Shown here: positions 34,390-45,744 of the stretch, one piece after another | Layout of the letters: every line of letters starts with the position of its first letter | Numbering within the stretch: the first letter of the stretch is position 1 | NCBI GenBank assembly: GCA_016584305.1 | Contig: JACEEZ010019099.1 | Location: 72,229-136,228 of the forward strand | Reading direction: 5' to 3' | Source: Chionoecetes opilio | Lineage: Eukaryota > Arthropoda > Malacostraca > Decapoda > Majidae | Length of the DNA: 64,000 nt | The notes under the pieces: model-generated | The model's database searches: none | What the model was told of the DNA's origin: nothing | The model's input: the letters and a program-made list of their open reading frames with translations, nothing else | Position numbers and translations under genes: made by a program

Positions 34390-35515
34390 ATAGATACTAG
34401 CTCATCTGGTACAACACTCAGATTCCTGGCAAGTTGCTGAGCTGTTGGTGGCCAGTGACTGGGTCAACTTCTTCGACTTCAGGAATCCTGAAGAACAAGT
34501 ACGAGAAATGCAGTATCTCAGTGACACACGGTGGTGGTATCGGGCCACCTCTTGCGACAACACTTTATTGAGTTTGGAATGCATGATAAGACGATAAGAC
34601 TCCTAAAAGAGACTTCTGCAGATGATAATGGATCTCGAGCTGTACTCGCTCGAGGTATACTTGTGCAGATACACGCAAAATTTGTTTACTTACTCCATTT
34701 TTTCTCAGAAATTGTAGGAAAAAGTAATGAAGTATCACAGCAGCTACATGACAAACAAGCATACCTAGGAAAAGCAGTCAAGTTCATTTCATCACTCAGC
34801 GAAGATTTAGCTGATATGCGAAACTCCAACCTGATCAAGCATTACTATGAGAAGGTTAGTGAACTCTGTAAGAAATGCAGAATTTTACCATTAATGACTC
34901 GAAGAAGAAAACGTTGATAACTTGATGAATTCATCGTGCTGGAAACAACCGGTCAAAGATCTGACTCAAGTTACGTGCAGCACATCAGCATCTTGTATGT
35001 ATCTTGATCAGACTGTTTGATTAGCGAATTAGACCGTCGTTTCTCCAAACAATCACGCATGTGCGATTTACTGTGGTATTTCAGCTCTGACATTCTTGTC
35101 TGAAGAAAATTTGAAAACATTTGTAGTTGCATACTCACTACTCAGTCAATCAAAGTGATTAAAAACATGAGATACCTCTAGTGACAAAATTACTCATGAA
35201 AGAACCTGAACAACCTACATCAATCGCACAATGCCTCACATTCATATGTCCTTACAAGGCTGCATTTGACTGTTTGTACAAGTTATTGTTGATAGCCGTA
35301 ACTCTTCTTGTTACCAGCGCTTCATGTGAGAGAAGTTTTTCAAAAATTAAATTAGTGAAAACATTTCTCAGAAATTCTATGACAAGACGACAGACTGAGT
35401 AACATCGCACTATTGTCGATTGAAAGTGCACTCGCTGAGGGAATGGATTTAGATTGCTTTGTTTATGAATTTGACAGTCGACATGATAATCGTAAGATTA
35501 ATCTGCACTAAATAT
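34390..35515 (+). pseudogene. hAT transposase, C-terminal half, broken
   Basis: The frame 34531-34917 corresponds to the central helical part of hAT transposases of the zinc-finger MYM/TTF-like group (a tract preceded by TRWWYR-like sequence at about 34525). The frame 35181-35402 contains the hAT dimerisation domain, TLLVTSASCERSFSKIKLVK, continuing past a stop into NIALLSIESALAEG-like sequence and a final EFDSRHDNRK-like tail. Several stops and frame changes separate these. The DNA-binding N-terminus and terminal repeats were not found. Confidence 0.8.
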
Positions 35516-35559
35516 GTTACTGCCGAATGAAAATCGTATCATCACCATTGTGTCTAATG

Positions 35560-36300
35560 TGGTATTTACATAAGAACATAAGAAAATAAAGAAGCTACAA
35601 ATTAAGAGGCCGCGAGACCTACACGAGGTAGTTCCTGTTACATAACACTACAGACATCCACCTTTCATCCCCATCCATGAAATTATAAATTCCTCCTATT
35701 AAAGCTCCCTAATGACTCCGCACTAACTACCTGTCTACTGAGTCCTTTCCAATCATTTACCATCACATTTGTGAACCAGTTTTCCCTATTTCTTTTTTAA
35801 ATCTACGCTTTTACAGCTTGAATCCGTTACTTCTTGTTCTACCCTGATTACTAGCCCCAAGAACTTTTTCTACATCCCTTTTATTGTATCCCTTTAACCA
35901 TTTAAAAAACTTAAATCAAATCGCTCCTTACTCTAAGCCTCTCGAGTGAGAGTATACATTTAATAGCTTCAATCTCTTCTCATCACTAAAGTTATGCTTT
36001 CCCTGTATCATTTTGGTCATCCTTCTCTGCACTGATTCTAACAAGGCTATCTATATCCATCCTATAATACGGAGACCAAAACTGAACCATCGGACCTGTC
36101 TAGGTGAGGTCTGACTACAGCCAAATAAAGCTTTAGAATAACCTCAGCACTTCTACTTATAACACTCCTGGTAATGAATCCTAACACCCTATTAGCTTTA
36201 TTTCTAGCCTCAATACATTGTTTCCTAGTTCGGAGGTCTGAGTTCATCCTCACTTCCAGATCTTTCTCACCTTCTGATCTTTTCAGCGATACGTTGCGTC
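35560..36300 (-). pseudogene. CR1/L2-like reverse transcriptase, C-terminal part
   Basis: The minus-strand frame 36253-36062 reads EARNKANRVLGFITRSVISR, then AEVILKLYLAVVRPHLD. In shifted frames (36050-35700) come RRMTKMIQ and DEKRLKLLNVYSL, and then the weakly conserved tail typical of CR1/L2/Jockey-type RT proteins. Only the region after the RT palm remains, so it is a 5'-truncated, decayed copy. Confidence 0.75.
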
Positions 36301-36309
36301 TACGTAGGT

Positions 36310-36520
36310 GTGGTCTGACTAGTCACTAAAGCCAAATAAAGCTTTAGAATAACCTCAGCACTTCTACTTTTAACACTACTGGTAATAAATCCTAACACCC
36401 TATTAACTTTATTTCTAGCCTCAGTACGTTGTTTCCTAGTTTGGAAGTCTGAGTTTACCCTCTTTTTCTTTTTGAACTGCCAGATATTTCTCACGTTCTG
36501 ATCTTTTCAGCGATACATTG
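36310..36520 (-). repeat. Second partial copy of the CR1/L2-like tail
   Basis: It repeats about 36110-36295 with roughly 90 percent similarity by eye (EARNKVNRVLGFITSSVKSR). It could be a local duplication or a second insertion. Confidence 0.7.
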
Positions 36521-36619
36521 CGTATTGTGTATCTATTACCAGGATTATCCATTTGCATGTCCACGTCTGAATACCATAGCTATTCGTCTACATTATATTC
36601 AACGTATGGGGTTATAGGT

Positions 36620-36862
36620 GGTACCCGGACAGTTTGCCTACGGACAATTTGCCTACCGGACAGTTTGCCTACCGGACACTTTGCTAACTAACTAACCTAA
36701 CCTAACCTAACCTAACCAAGGTAAAGAAAATTTTTCCTGTGGAAACACTGAGGCAAAGTGTCCGTAGGCAAAGTGTCAGTAGGCAAATTGTCCGGTAGGC
36801 AAAATGTCCGGTAGGCAAACTGTCCGTAGGCAAACTGTCCGGTAGGCAAACTGTCCGGCCAC
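36620..36862. mobile_element. Small foldback with 10-bp target duplication
   Basis: GGTTATAGGT flanks both sides exactly (36610-36619 and 36863-36872). Each arm is an array of 16-17-bp units (GTAGGCAAACTGTCCG and variants), three to four units on the left and about seven on the right, in opposite orientation. The centre contains four consecutive CCTAA units (about 36694-36717). A 9-10-bp target suggests a MULE-like or FB/Galileo-like mechanism; no protein is encoded. Confidence 0.8.
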
Positions 36863-36872
36863 GGTTATAGGT

Positions 36873-37440
36873 ACATAATACATTTCTGTCGATGCGCATT
36901 GTAAAAAATTGCCATATTTTTTGCATCTTAATTGTTCAGTAAGTTTGGTATTATGCTTATTGGTCAATGCGTTTTCTTTTCAATAAAACGTACCTGAGAG
37001 CATGAATTTTCACATTTCCCGTTACGATTATTATACTCACCAGCAGAGAAAATGGATCTGAGAATCTCAGATGAACTTACGTTTATTTCTTTCCGTGTTC
37101 TTTCATAAATGCCTTTTTTTTATTATAATATTTGTTGGGGCTGACTGAATATCACTTAAATAGTCTAACATATCCCTTCATAGACCTCAGATTGACCCTG
37201 TTAATTAAGTGCTCAACTTTCAAAACTGTCTATGGTGCTCACAGCGCGGCTGCCCCCCAGTTACAGACTCTCCAAACTTCTGTTATGCCCTCCTCCCTCC
37301 AACATTTACCTTGGCCCGAAGATGGCCCCCCCAGTTTTTTAGTGCTAGAAACGCCACTGCTGTTCACTGCCCTCACTGAACTGAGCAGACAATCGAGTGG
37401 CTTCCTGAAGATGACGCTGACTCTACCTACTCCCGGGTGA
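36873..37440. other. Non-coding, nothing recognised
   Basis: AT-rich sequence up to about 37130, then mixed sequence without a recognisable domain. It does not match the sequence upstream of RT in copy A, so the duplicated segment in copy B begins at about 37441. Confidence 0.5.
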
Positions 37441-37720
37441 CTACCACATTCGGTAGGAACCATCAGGCTTTTCTACCAAGATGCAAGGCGACGACCAATC
37501 GCTGGTACTGTGTTCCACTAAGCTGTTCTCTAGGAGATAGTCAACTTCTTCCTTCAAAATCTTGCGTTTGACTGGACTCACTTTATAGGGTGCTTGCTTA
37601 ATGGGTGTCGTCCCTGGCAGTAAGGTGACATTCTGTTTCAGTAAGTTAGAGGCGCCTGGTACGTCACGAAACAGCAGCGTAAACTCCTTCAGCAATTCAG
37701 CTATGTCTTGGGTCTGCTCC
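37441..37720 (-). pseudogene. Gypsy reverse transcriptase N-terminal fragment (copy B)
   Basis: The frame 37695-37441 contains the classic approach to the RT domain of Gypsy polyproteins: TTPIKQAPYKVSPVKRKIL, then EEVDYLLENSLVEHSTSDWS and CILVEKPDGSYR. It stops there, at the edge of the duplicated segment. It lies head-to-head with the plus-strand integrase, an arrangement shared with copy A. Confidence 0.85.
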
Positions 37721-37826
37721 TTTGTACCCTATACCCGTGGTTGACCAGCCTTTTAGCAAAATAATTGTAGATTGTGTTGGCCCTCTTCCATAAACTAGCA
37801 CAGGTAACCAGTATTTATTAACTATA

Positions 37827-38330
37827 ATGTGTTCAACTACTAGGTACCCAGAAGCTATCCCGCTCAGGAATATCACTGCAAAGAATGTAGTAAAGGCTTT
37901 GACTAAACATTTCGCTACCTATGGTATCCCAAATAGTGTACAATCCGACAGGGGAAGTAACTTCACTTCAGGAATCTTCCAACAAGTAATGAATGAGTTA
38001 GGCATTAAACAATACTTGGCTACTGCTTATCACCCTTAGTCCCAAGGAGCTTTAGAAAGGTTTCATCAGACTTTTAAAGCAATGCTCAGGAAGTATTGTA
38101 TGGAGAATAATAGGGATTGGGATGAAGAAGTTCATCTTATGTTGTTTGCTATAAGGGACTGCCCAAATGAAACTCTAGGTTTGTCCTTTTCAATTGATTT
38201 TTGGCCATGAAGTGAGAACTCCTTTAACTGTGCTGAAGGAAAGCTGGCTGAATGACATGATTAATATTCCACTTTCTGACTATGTAAGTCAGTTCCAAAG
38301 ATGTCATCTAACTTGCTCAATAGTAAGGCA
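37827..38330 (+). pseudogene. Gypsy integrase, C-terminal half of core (copy B)
   Basis: The frame begins with TTRYPEAIPLRNITAKNVVK and carries the second catalytic aspartate (VQSDRGSNFTSGIF). After a stop at 38037-38039 come the catalytic glutamate context GALERFHQTFKAML and the segment before the chromo/GPY part (FDHEVRTPLTVLKESWLN-like, shifted). The zinc-binding N-terminus and the first aspartate are missing. The viral L fragment follows immediately. Confidence 0.85.
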
Positions 38331-38334
38331 ACCA

Positions 38335-40080
38335 TAGCTGGGCGGAAGGAATAGTTCCAATTAGAGAAATCCATGTGCAGGAACATCTGATATGGACACA
38401 GGAGTCGGGTCCCAAATTGCGACTTCCATGCAGAGTGGTGTGTCTCTTGCAGGAACAACCATATCCCCTCTAGTTGGTCCTATCTATGCATACATTGAAG
38501 GACTTGCTGCTCTAATACACGGAATCCAGAATGTCAGAAAACCCAGCCTGTCGACAAATGAGTTGTTGTGTTACACACTCCTGCCATCAGAGTTGGGTGG
38601 ATTCCCATTCCTAACTGTAACACAATTCCTGTATGATGGGCACAAAGATATGGTGACATAAATTTTTGCCCTCTACCAGGCTATCTGGGTTGCAGAGCCA
38701 CAGTATAGACCTTTAATTGCTCAATTAGTGGCTTTTAGGTTGGATATGGACACTAAGTCAAACACTCTACGAGCCATCCTAGACCCCAGCACTATCTGTG
38801 TAAAAACTCCCATCACTCCTGAGCAACTAATGAAGGCAAGTGTGGAGCATGAATTGCGCACTAACCCAACAACTATCAGGAACAAACAAATAAAGGAAAA
38901 AATGTCCATAGCTCCAGATGTGGTAAGAAAGCAGGTTGTGAGGGAGCTATCCAGACTCAGGCCATTACACTTATCCATCCTGCACACTTTGTTTGAGCTG
39001 TCACTCCCTGGTGAAGTTATGCAGGTACTCAACAGATTCGATTCAACACAGTCTCATCATTTGTCCGGTTCACCCACCTTAACAACTTGCAGAGAGGAGA
39101 TACAACTTTCTCTGACCATATAGAAAGGTGTGACAAGCTGAAAGTTCAGGACCTCACTAGAAGACGCACTCATCCTGTCGAGTTACGTGCAACCTTCATC
39201 AGGACTCTAATGGGGACCCATTGGCCTGCATATGAGGAGTTTTGTCAGGAGTTCCAATACCATGCTAAGTGTACGTTTTCTGCACGGCTGTTCTTCATAT
39301 CGCACATCTTCACTAGGGGAACAGAACTTGTCCTTGGTCCATTCACTCCTTCCCCCATAGAACAATTGCAAGCACGGGCCCCAGGCACCCTGCCCCCCAC
39401 TGGAGCAACACTCATCATAGAGCCAGCAAGCAACATCCCACTAGATTTTGTAGAGATCAACACAACAAGAGGACCATTTCCTTTATATATTGGCAGCTCA
39501 ACTCGTGATTCAGTGAGGACATTACGCCTAGTCAATCTAGAGCATGTTGAAGCTGGAAATGCTGTGAAAGACCTGATGCGTGTTCTGGCCTGGTTCACTG
39601 GCATTAGCAAAGATGCCAGGTTGGAGGCAGAGTTGAAGAGATAGATTCTGTTGCGTGTCCCTTCTTTGGAACCTGTCATTGATGCCCTTACCCTGGGGTC
39701 AATGTTTGGCAATATCATCCACAGGTTCTTGAGCAGGGGGGATCATATGGGGGCTTTCATCATATCCAGGAGCTTAGAGTCCACCTGGTATAGACTGGTG
39801 ACCAACAAAGCCACACTCTTCCAACAAGGGGGGGATGATCACTACCTGTTCTTCCAGCAAGTGATGCAGTTCATACATGCTATGCTGAGAGTAGCTGTCC
39901 CCTTTGCACACCCACTGGATGTCATCATCAATAGATCTTGTTGCACTTATCCAGTCCCAGAAGTGGAATTCACCCTTAAAGATGCAGTAGACTGGGATTT
40001 AGGGCCCATCACCACATCCATGGAATACCCAGGAATCCAGTCAGCGCAGAGCCTCCAAGTCGAGCAGATAAGTACTCTCT
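38335..40080 (+). pseudogene. Endogenous viral L-polymerase fragment (copy B)
   Basis: Open pieces are 38392-38661, 38728-39123, 39087-39644 and 39651-40157. Breaks are a TAA nonsense near 38657, a 5-bp insertion near 39040 and the TAG at 39642-39644 shared with A and D. Same domains as copy D: the end of the RdRp (LLPSELGGFPFLTVTQFLYD) and the PRNTase with YIGSST and the HR pair. It is a decayed viral fossil and makes no complete enzyme. Confidence 0.85.
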
Positions 40081-40480
40081 CTCTCTCTATCTTCCTTTGG
40101 TGTTTGGTCTTAATGTTAAGTGTTCTTGTTTTGTTTCAAGTAATGGATAACCAGTAATGTTTAAGTAATGTTTAAGTTTGCTTCTTTGCCAACCACTCCC
40201 AAACACCAAAGGTCTTGTGTATTATTTATTGTGTTTATATGTTCGCTTATTTGTATTTCTATTATATATGCTTGGTGTCGGGTATAGGTTAAGGTAGTTC
40301 TATAAGATGTATGCCATGATATTTAAAGTTATTAAATTTGTCAATATTTTCTTGTGCTATAAGTATTTCCTTTCAAAGAACTCGGTAGTTATTAACGAAG
40401 AGTCACATTTTCAATGAGCCTTGTTTTGTTTATGTAACAACTACCCTAGGGTTGTAACATAAATTGGGGACGTGTCCGGG
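40081..40480 (+). repeat. LTR end, PBS and gag start (copy B)
   Basis: The LTR ends GGTTGTAACA and is followed four bases later by the PBS-like TGGGGACGTGTCCGGG (40465-40480). A short A-tract and an ATG at 40521 open a short gag-like start (MPEFCLATFVEKP). The exact LTR start is not determined because the L fragment precedes it in every copy. Confidence 0.65.
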
Positions 40481-41015
40481 TTTAAAAAAAAAAAAATTCT
40501 AACATTTCTTGCCTGTAATCATGCCTGAGTTTTGTCTAGCTACTTTTGTGGAAAAGCCGTGTCATTTCCCGCGCTTTTCGCCTGCACAGCGAGGGCTGTG
40601 ACGTCACGTGCAAGGCACCTATAGTTCGCGTTTTCTTTTGTTAGTAATAGCGCGTTTTCGTGACGTTCACCGCCCTGGTTCAGTCCAGTCTATACCGTTC
40701 CAGGCTGGTTTGATGCTCGCTAAAATACATCGAGACTGGCCCCGTCCCATTCGTCGTTCCTATTGGCTGGGGGATCGAGTGGGCGGTACTGAACTGAACT
40801 GGAGGCGGCAGGCGTCCATCTTGTCAACATCCTTTTTGTCGTCGTCCGCCTTTTAACCTGTGCTGAAGACTTTACAACTACCACGCCTGTGATACTTTAG
40901 TCTTATGGTCGGCCATCATGGTGTTTCATGTCTTATCAGCAGCACGAGAAGCTCCTGGTCGTCTTCCCCGCTGACTGTAGTGCGCATGCGCCAGTTCTCC
41001 CCACACTAGTCCAAT
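40481..41015 (+). repeat. Shared block S, left part (copy B)
   Basis: Near-identical to 56377-56910 of copy D, it begins with the gag stub and then non-coding GC-rich sequence (ATAGCGCGTTTTCGTGACGT). The Academ-like element at 41016 splits it; the rest continues at 45745. Confidence 0.8.
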
Positions 41016-42857
41016 CAGGGGGGGAGATGCTGAGAAGTGCCATAGAGGTAAGGCGAAAAGAGCGCTTTACCGGTCTTCAGGCGCTTTTGTAACAGGCCCG
41101 GCTAAGGCACCGGCTCAAGGCTATGTACAGTCGATATTTCAGGTGCTTTTGCTCTGCCATACACCTCCAAAGCGTGGGTGTGGTCCGAGAATCCTACTAG
41201 CCAATCACGCTGCCTGTCTGAGCGCTGTTTAGGCAGCTTCGACCAATCACAAGGCTTGAACACTTCAACACCAAAACAAGAATTTTAGTCCCTCCCTCAC
41301 CTCTGCAATAAGGCAACGCTCGCCCTGCGGCCCGCCGAAAACTGTTTGTCACAAGTATGACATTCATCACAGGTTTTGACCATTTATATATTTTTGCATT
41401 GGGACGTGCCACACACACATACCATGATAATCGGAAAACTGTGGTGATTCCGAGACTATGAGTGAAAATTTAATGCAAGCAAAAGTACAGGAGTAAGGAG
41501 GAGTTGAATAAAAAAAAGGGGAAAGAAAATAAATGTTTATACACTATCTCATTTTGCTCTCACTATCTTATTATAGGTATAGTTTACTGTAATTTTTATA
41601 CAGTAATGATATGCACTAATGTCTCGTGAAGATGATGGTATGTTCAGTTGTCCTAAATATCATCTGGTAATATGATAATACCGTATAATAGTGCAACATT
41701 TTTGTGCGTGCGGAGCACCCTTGGTGACATTTGTCTAGTCGCTTTGCCCGCCGCCCGCCCGCCCGCCCGCCAACCAACACACAACACATTTTTATCGCCA
41801 GCATATAAGCTTATAAAAACACCCTATAGTGCCAGTGCCGCGTTTAGTCTTTCACGATCAATTCATACACACCTTGCAACACTATTATACGTAAACACCA
41901 ATTGTTACGTTGTAGGAACTGAAACAAGGCTGTATTTGCCTTATAAACAGAAGATGAATGTCTGTCAAAGGCCAACAGAAAGCTCACTAAGTCAGGGTCT
42001 GACCATGCCTTATTTTCAGCGCCTTTAGGGGTTTGCCACTAAGGCAGCAATCTCGACTGAGCATATGTCCAGTCAAAATATGAATGGACCCACCACAATT
42101 GCAATAGAAACGAAGTTATATTTTTCTGAAAACCTTGATGCCTACTGAATATCTGCCCAAGATTATACTTAAATATTTTGAGTGGAACATGGTTTTTCAG
42201 GTCATTTGCGTTTTGGTTACTTTTTCGGACTACCGCAATAATTGGAAATTAAATATACGACAATATCACTCTTAATAATACAACAAAACAACTTTTAATT
42301 ATTTATTTAACCAGTTGTGGCCTGGTTATGGCAAATGACAACTGTCACATGCAATAATGAACAAAATATTATGCCTATCATTTTTTGCACATCAAAAATA
42401 TGGGATTAAATTTATATTTAAAATGTGACGCTTATCATTTAAACCCATTATTCTGATCCCCCCTTAGCTGTGAAATGCAGCAATTAAAAATTGATTTATA
42501 TATAGCCCCTCACCAAAAATGTATTGCTAGTCTTCTTCAGGAAACTGACATTACCCGTAAAGGTGATACCGGGTATTAAATTTGAGCTGATGTGAGTCTG
42601 GGAATTTCGTGAAAAAATATTCTTTGAGCTGAATAAAGTTCGTAATTTCTAGTACTTAATTAGTTAATAGTGAGTCAAGAAATATAGTTAGATAGGTAGG
42701 CATATACATATATAGATAATTACAATTACAAACACAAGGTCTTATATCATATAGGGGAATGTTGGGATACACTACCAAACTATGTGTACACAATGAACTT
42801 AGGTCCGTTCACATATTTAAAACGTCACTTCATCTCTTCCATGGTCACCATCATCAG

Positions 42858-44899
42858 CCAGCATCGAAAACGTCTACTGATTCGTCTGCATTTGAACAAC
42901 TACCTCTGCACAGTCCACATGCGAATGTGCAAGGCAGCCCAATTTTTCCGACAACCACAACGTTTACCACTGCAGCCACCCTTGCATGAACATCTAACAA
43001 GCTTTAGGAGATACTCTGGTGCTGCAGCGAGGTCAGAATGCACAGGGATCATCCTGGTGTCCATGATACTCCATCCCCAGTCAAGTGGATTGAGTTTTGT
43101 GTCCTTTCCATCATGAACCTGATGGAATACCCGTGGCTGTGATATTTGGAAGCTGAGCTCGTTGGCGGAAGTACCCGTGGGTGCAATGCTGTTCTTTTTG
43201 TTGTCACCTTAGCATGAAATTTTACTCTCAATTCGTTTAAATTGTCTGATGGTTTCCCTCCGTACACACAAACCATTGCTCTGTCTCCTGCAGCAATGAT
43301 CTCATCCTGTGTTGAGTATTCATTGCCGAAAATTAGGGCCGCTTGCCGGAACATATCATTGTCCTTGAACAGTTTGAGTCCATTGCCTTTGCCGATCCCA
43401 AAGACCCTTGATGTCGTGTCCGCATCCCAGGTATGCATGGATGAAGAGAATGTTTTCACACACAGTCTCACCCAGAGCCTCTCTGACTTTGCCAATGTCC
43501 AAGTATTGTCTTGGATTCAATGAACCCCTTTTCGGCTCCGACATTAAGTAGAGACTGTGCGCACTATTCTTGCTGAAATAATAGCACAGTAGTATCAACA
43601 AGTCAGTGTCTTCGCCAACAAGAACAGTGTTGGATTTTGAAGAACTACGAACTGCAGTTGTTGCTATGAGTAGGTCCGCATCTCCACTCGCATGAAGCAC
43701 TTCACAATGAGATTCTTCCAGTTTCTTACCAAGGATGTCTATGAATTGTTGCTTGTTATTCTTGTTCCGAAGAAACTCTTCCTTCTTGAGCTTGAAGGAT
43801 CCTAGGCCTCGTGGCTTGCATGATCGCCTGTCCGAGTGAGCAGATTTTTAAGTCTTTTCCTTTCCCCACAAGAGCATTTCCAGCAAAAAGCTTTAGTGAC
43901 TCTGGTAGGAACTTGGTTGCAGCATTGACAGTGGACATGTCGATAGTAGTCGGGTAATGTTCCTAATTTGAGATACCTGTTTTATGTCACTTTTAATGAG
44001 ATCAGCGGCTGTCTTGATCAGGCGCAAACTTTTCTGCTTCAGGATCACTTTCCTTTTGTTGACGATAGAAGGCCTGAAGAATCGACGATGCCACACCCCT
44101 AAATGTCACAACATTTGGTTTTCCATTCATGTCTGCAATTATGATCTTATCACCAAATTGATTGGGGAAAGGGTTTTCCTTCATGTATGAAAAAACCATA
44201 TGCATCACAGCCAGTGTCTACTAGGAAGTCCTCCATTTTCCCAATTAAATCACTAATTGTGGTTAGTTCCTCATCATTTCCTTCTAGGTACTTTGCCACC
44301 TTCAGGAACGCTTCATGTCTGATTTGGTCCTTAGGTCGACCCAACTTCTGCTTTTTGGATGAAGACGCCTCTTCCGATTGGAATTTGAGTGGTAACTGTT
44401 TCTTTGTACGAAAGTTAGTACTGCACACGTTATGGTATACCGCATCTGCTGCGTGTAGATCGCCAACAACTGCAATTCTGCTCCTCACTGTATCTGACCA
44501 ATTGTCTAATCGATTTTCACAGGCAGTCGACACATGATTTTGGAAGTCGAATGTCTTAACATGGATCAACATATGATCCTTTTTCCTCCCCTGGTACTTG
44601 TCAGGATTACCACAGAAAAGACACTGAGTTCGGTAGTCAAACGCTGAATCCAAAGAACGAAGGCACCTCCCTTTGTCTGCATCAGACGAAACATGTTTTC
44701 GCTTCAGAAAAAAGTTCAATGTCTCTCACATTACAGAACACCCTCCGGCAATCTGTATGAACTGGGCCCGTCCTGGATGGACTTGGACTTCTTCACCACG
44801 CTCACTTCCAGCTTCTTTGATCCTCGTACAACCTTTATCCGTCAGTGTACTGGTTGGATCACAGGAGAGGGGTTTCTTACAGAAGACGCAGTCACCCAT
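42858..44899 (-). pseudogene. Academ-like protein with zinc fingers, XPG/FEN-like nuclease and CXC domain
   Basis: The likely start is at 44899 (MGDCVFCKKPLSCDP), a Cys-rich N-terminus. The frame continues in 44719-44150 with a second Cys/His cluster (QCLFCGNPDKYQGRKKDH, later HNVCSTNF). It goes on through 44208-43756 with ICSLGQAIMQATRPR. The 43700-43356 piece has the two acidic motifs of an XPG/FEN PIN-like nuclease (SGDADLLIA and LVGEDTDLLILL), then LGCGHD and, in 43495-43049, the helix-hairpin motif GIGKGNGLKLF. The C-terminus (about 43000-42860) is a CXC-type cysteine domain, RCSCKGGCSGKRCGCRK, completed one base out of frame. At least five frame changes inactivate it. The nuclease role in transposition is inferred. 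Confidence 0.7.
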
Positions 44900-45002
44900 G
44901 TTGCTGAAAAGAGAGGAAACTTAGGATTACATTTGTTCCCTCTGTTTTCCGACTATAAATGTACATGTTCATATACATGTTCATACAAAATACAAATACA
45001 GT

Positions 45003-45455
45003 ATACTCTCCAAATTTTTTAAGTTAATCGGGTAAGTGGTTAACGGCCCAAATTGGTACTAATGAAATGTTAAAAAAAAATTGAAATGTTAAAAAAAAAA
45101 AAAAACTTTAAATTTAATGTTAAAAAATGTTAAAAAAAAAAAAATTTGTTAAAACTTTAAATAAAAATAAACCTTAAACAATCCTACATTAATATAATAC
45201 TCCTAACATTCACAATGACCGCAGCGTATACTCTCCAAGTTTTTTAAGTTAATCGGGTAAGTGGTTAACGGCCCAAATTGGTACTAATGAAATGTTAAAA
45301 TAAATTGAAATGTTAAAAAAAAAAATTTGTTGAAAATTTAATGTTAAAAAATGTTACAGAATTTTTTTTTGTTAAAAACTTTAAATAAAAAATAAAACCT
45401 TAAACAATCCTACATTAAATATAATACTCCTTACATTCACAATGACCGCAGCGTT
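45003..45455. repeat. Two-copy tandem repeat in the Academ-like element
   Basis: A unit of about 230 bp starting TATACTCTCCAAATTTTTTA is repeated at about 45230, each copy containing GGTTAACGGCCCAAATTGGT, A-rich tracts and CACAATGACCGCAGCG. It lies upstream of the protein start on the minus strand. Confidence 0.85.
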
Positions 45456-45744
45456 GAACTGTCCTCTGCACACCGATCAATTTCTCACTGCAAGGTCACT
45501 CCACCTCTCGTTCACGGCTCTCGTTCAATCTGAAAAAAATAATTGATCCACTCATTAGAATTGAGTATAATTTCATATATTTGTTCTGGGGATCAACAGG
45601 TTTCATAAAAATATTGTTTTGTTTCTATTGCAATTTGTGGTGGGTTAGGGGTAAAAACGCGCTAAATTGATTGGACTAATAGCGGTGGGAGGGCGTTTCG
45701 CCTTACCACAGGCGCCCTAGCTCGCTCTCAGCATCTGGCCCCTG

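Larger units (their letters stand above)
41016..45744 (-). mobile_element. Academ-like DNA transposon inserted in copy B
   Basis: Copy D (56901-56920) shows the uninterrupted site. The ends are CAGGGGGGGAGATGCTGAGA and, inverted, CAGGGGCCAGATGCTGAGAG, followed at both sides by TAAGGCGAAA. A further subterminal match (CCCACCACAATTGCAATAGA near 42090 and its inverse near 45630) shows that about 1 kb at 41.1-42.05 kb is extra on the left, with a CCCGCC microsatellite at 41748-41772. A target duplication could not be fixed (left flank CCAAT, right GTCC; the empty site reads CCAACCTGGTCC). Ends starting CAG plus an XPG-like nuclease fit the Academ superfamily, as far as I recall its definition. 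Confidence 0.7.

Noticed and set aside
36640..36860. CRISPR-like array of 16-17-bp repeats
   Set aside because: Repeats are contiguous or nearly so without unique spacers, inverted around a centre, bounded by a transposon-type target duplication, and the DNA is eukaryotic.
37441..37695. A host gene or complete Gypsy pol
   Set aside because: Only the entry to the RT domain is present and the duplicated segment ends there.
39245..39718. Minus-strand frames of 157-223 codons opposite the L fragments (also 52326-52997 and 55159-55728)
   Set aside because: They are shadows of the plus-strand viral frame, present in each copy only because the DNA is duplicated, and show no motifs.
41672..42028. 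118-codon frame in the left part of the Academ-like element
   Set aside because: It crosses a CCCGCC microsatellite, is antisense to the element's gene direction and has no recognisable domain.
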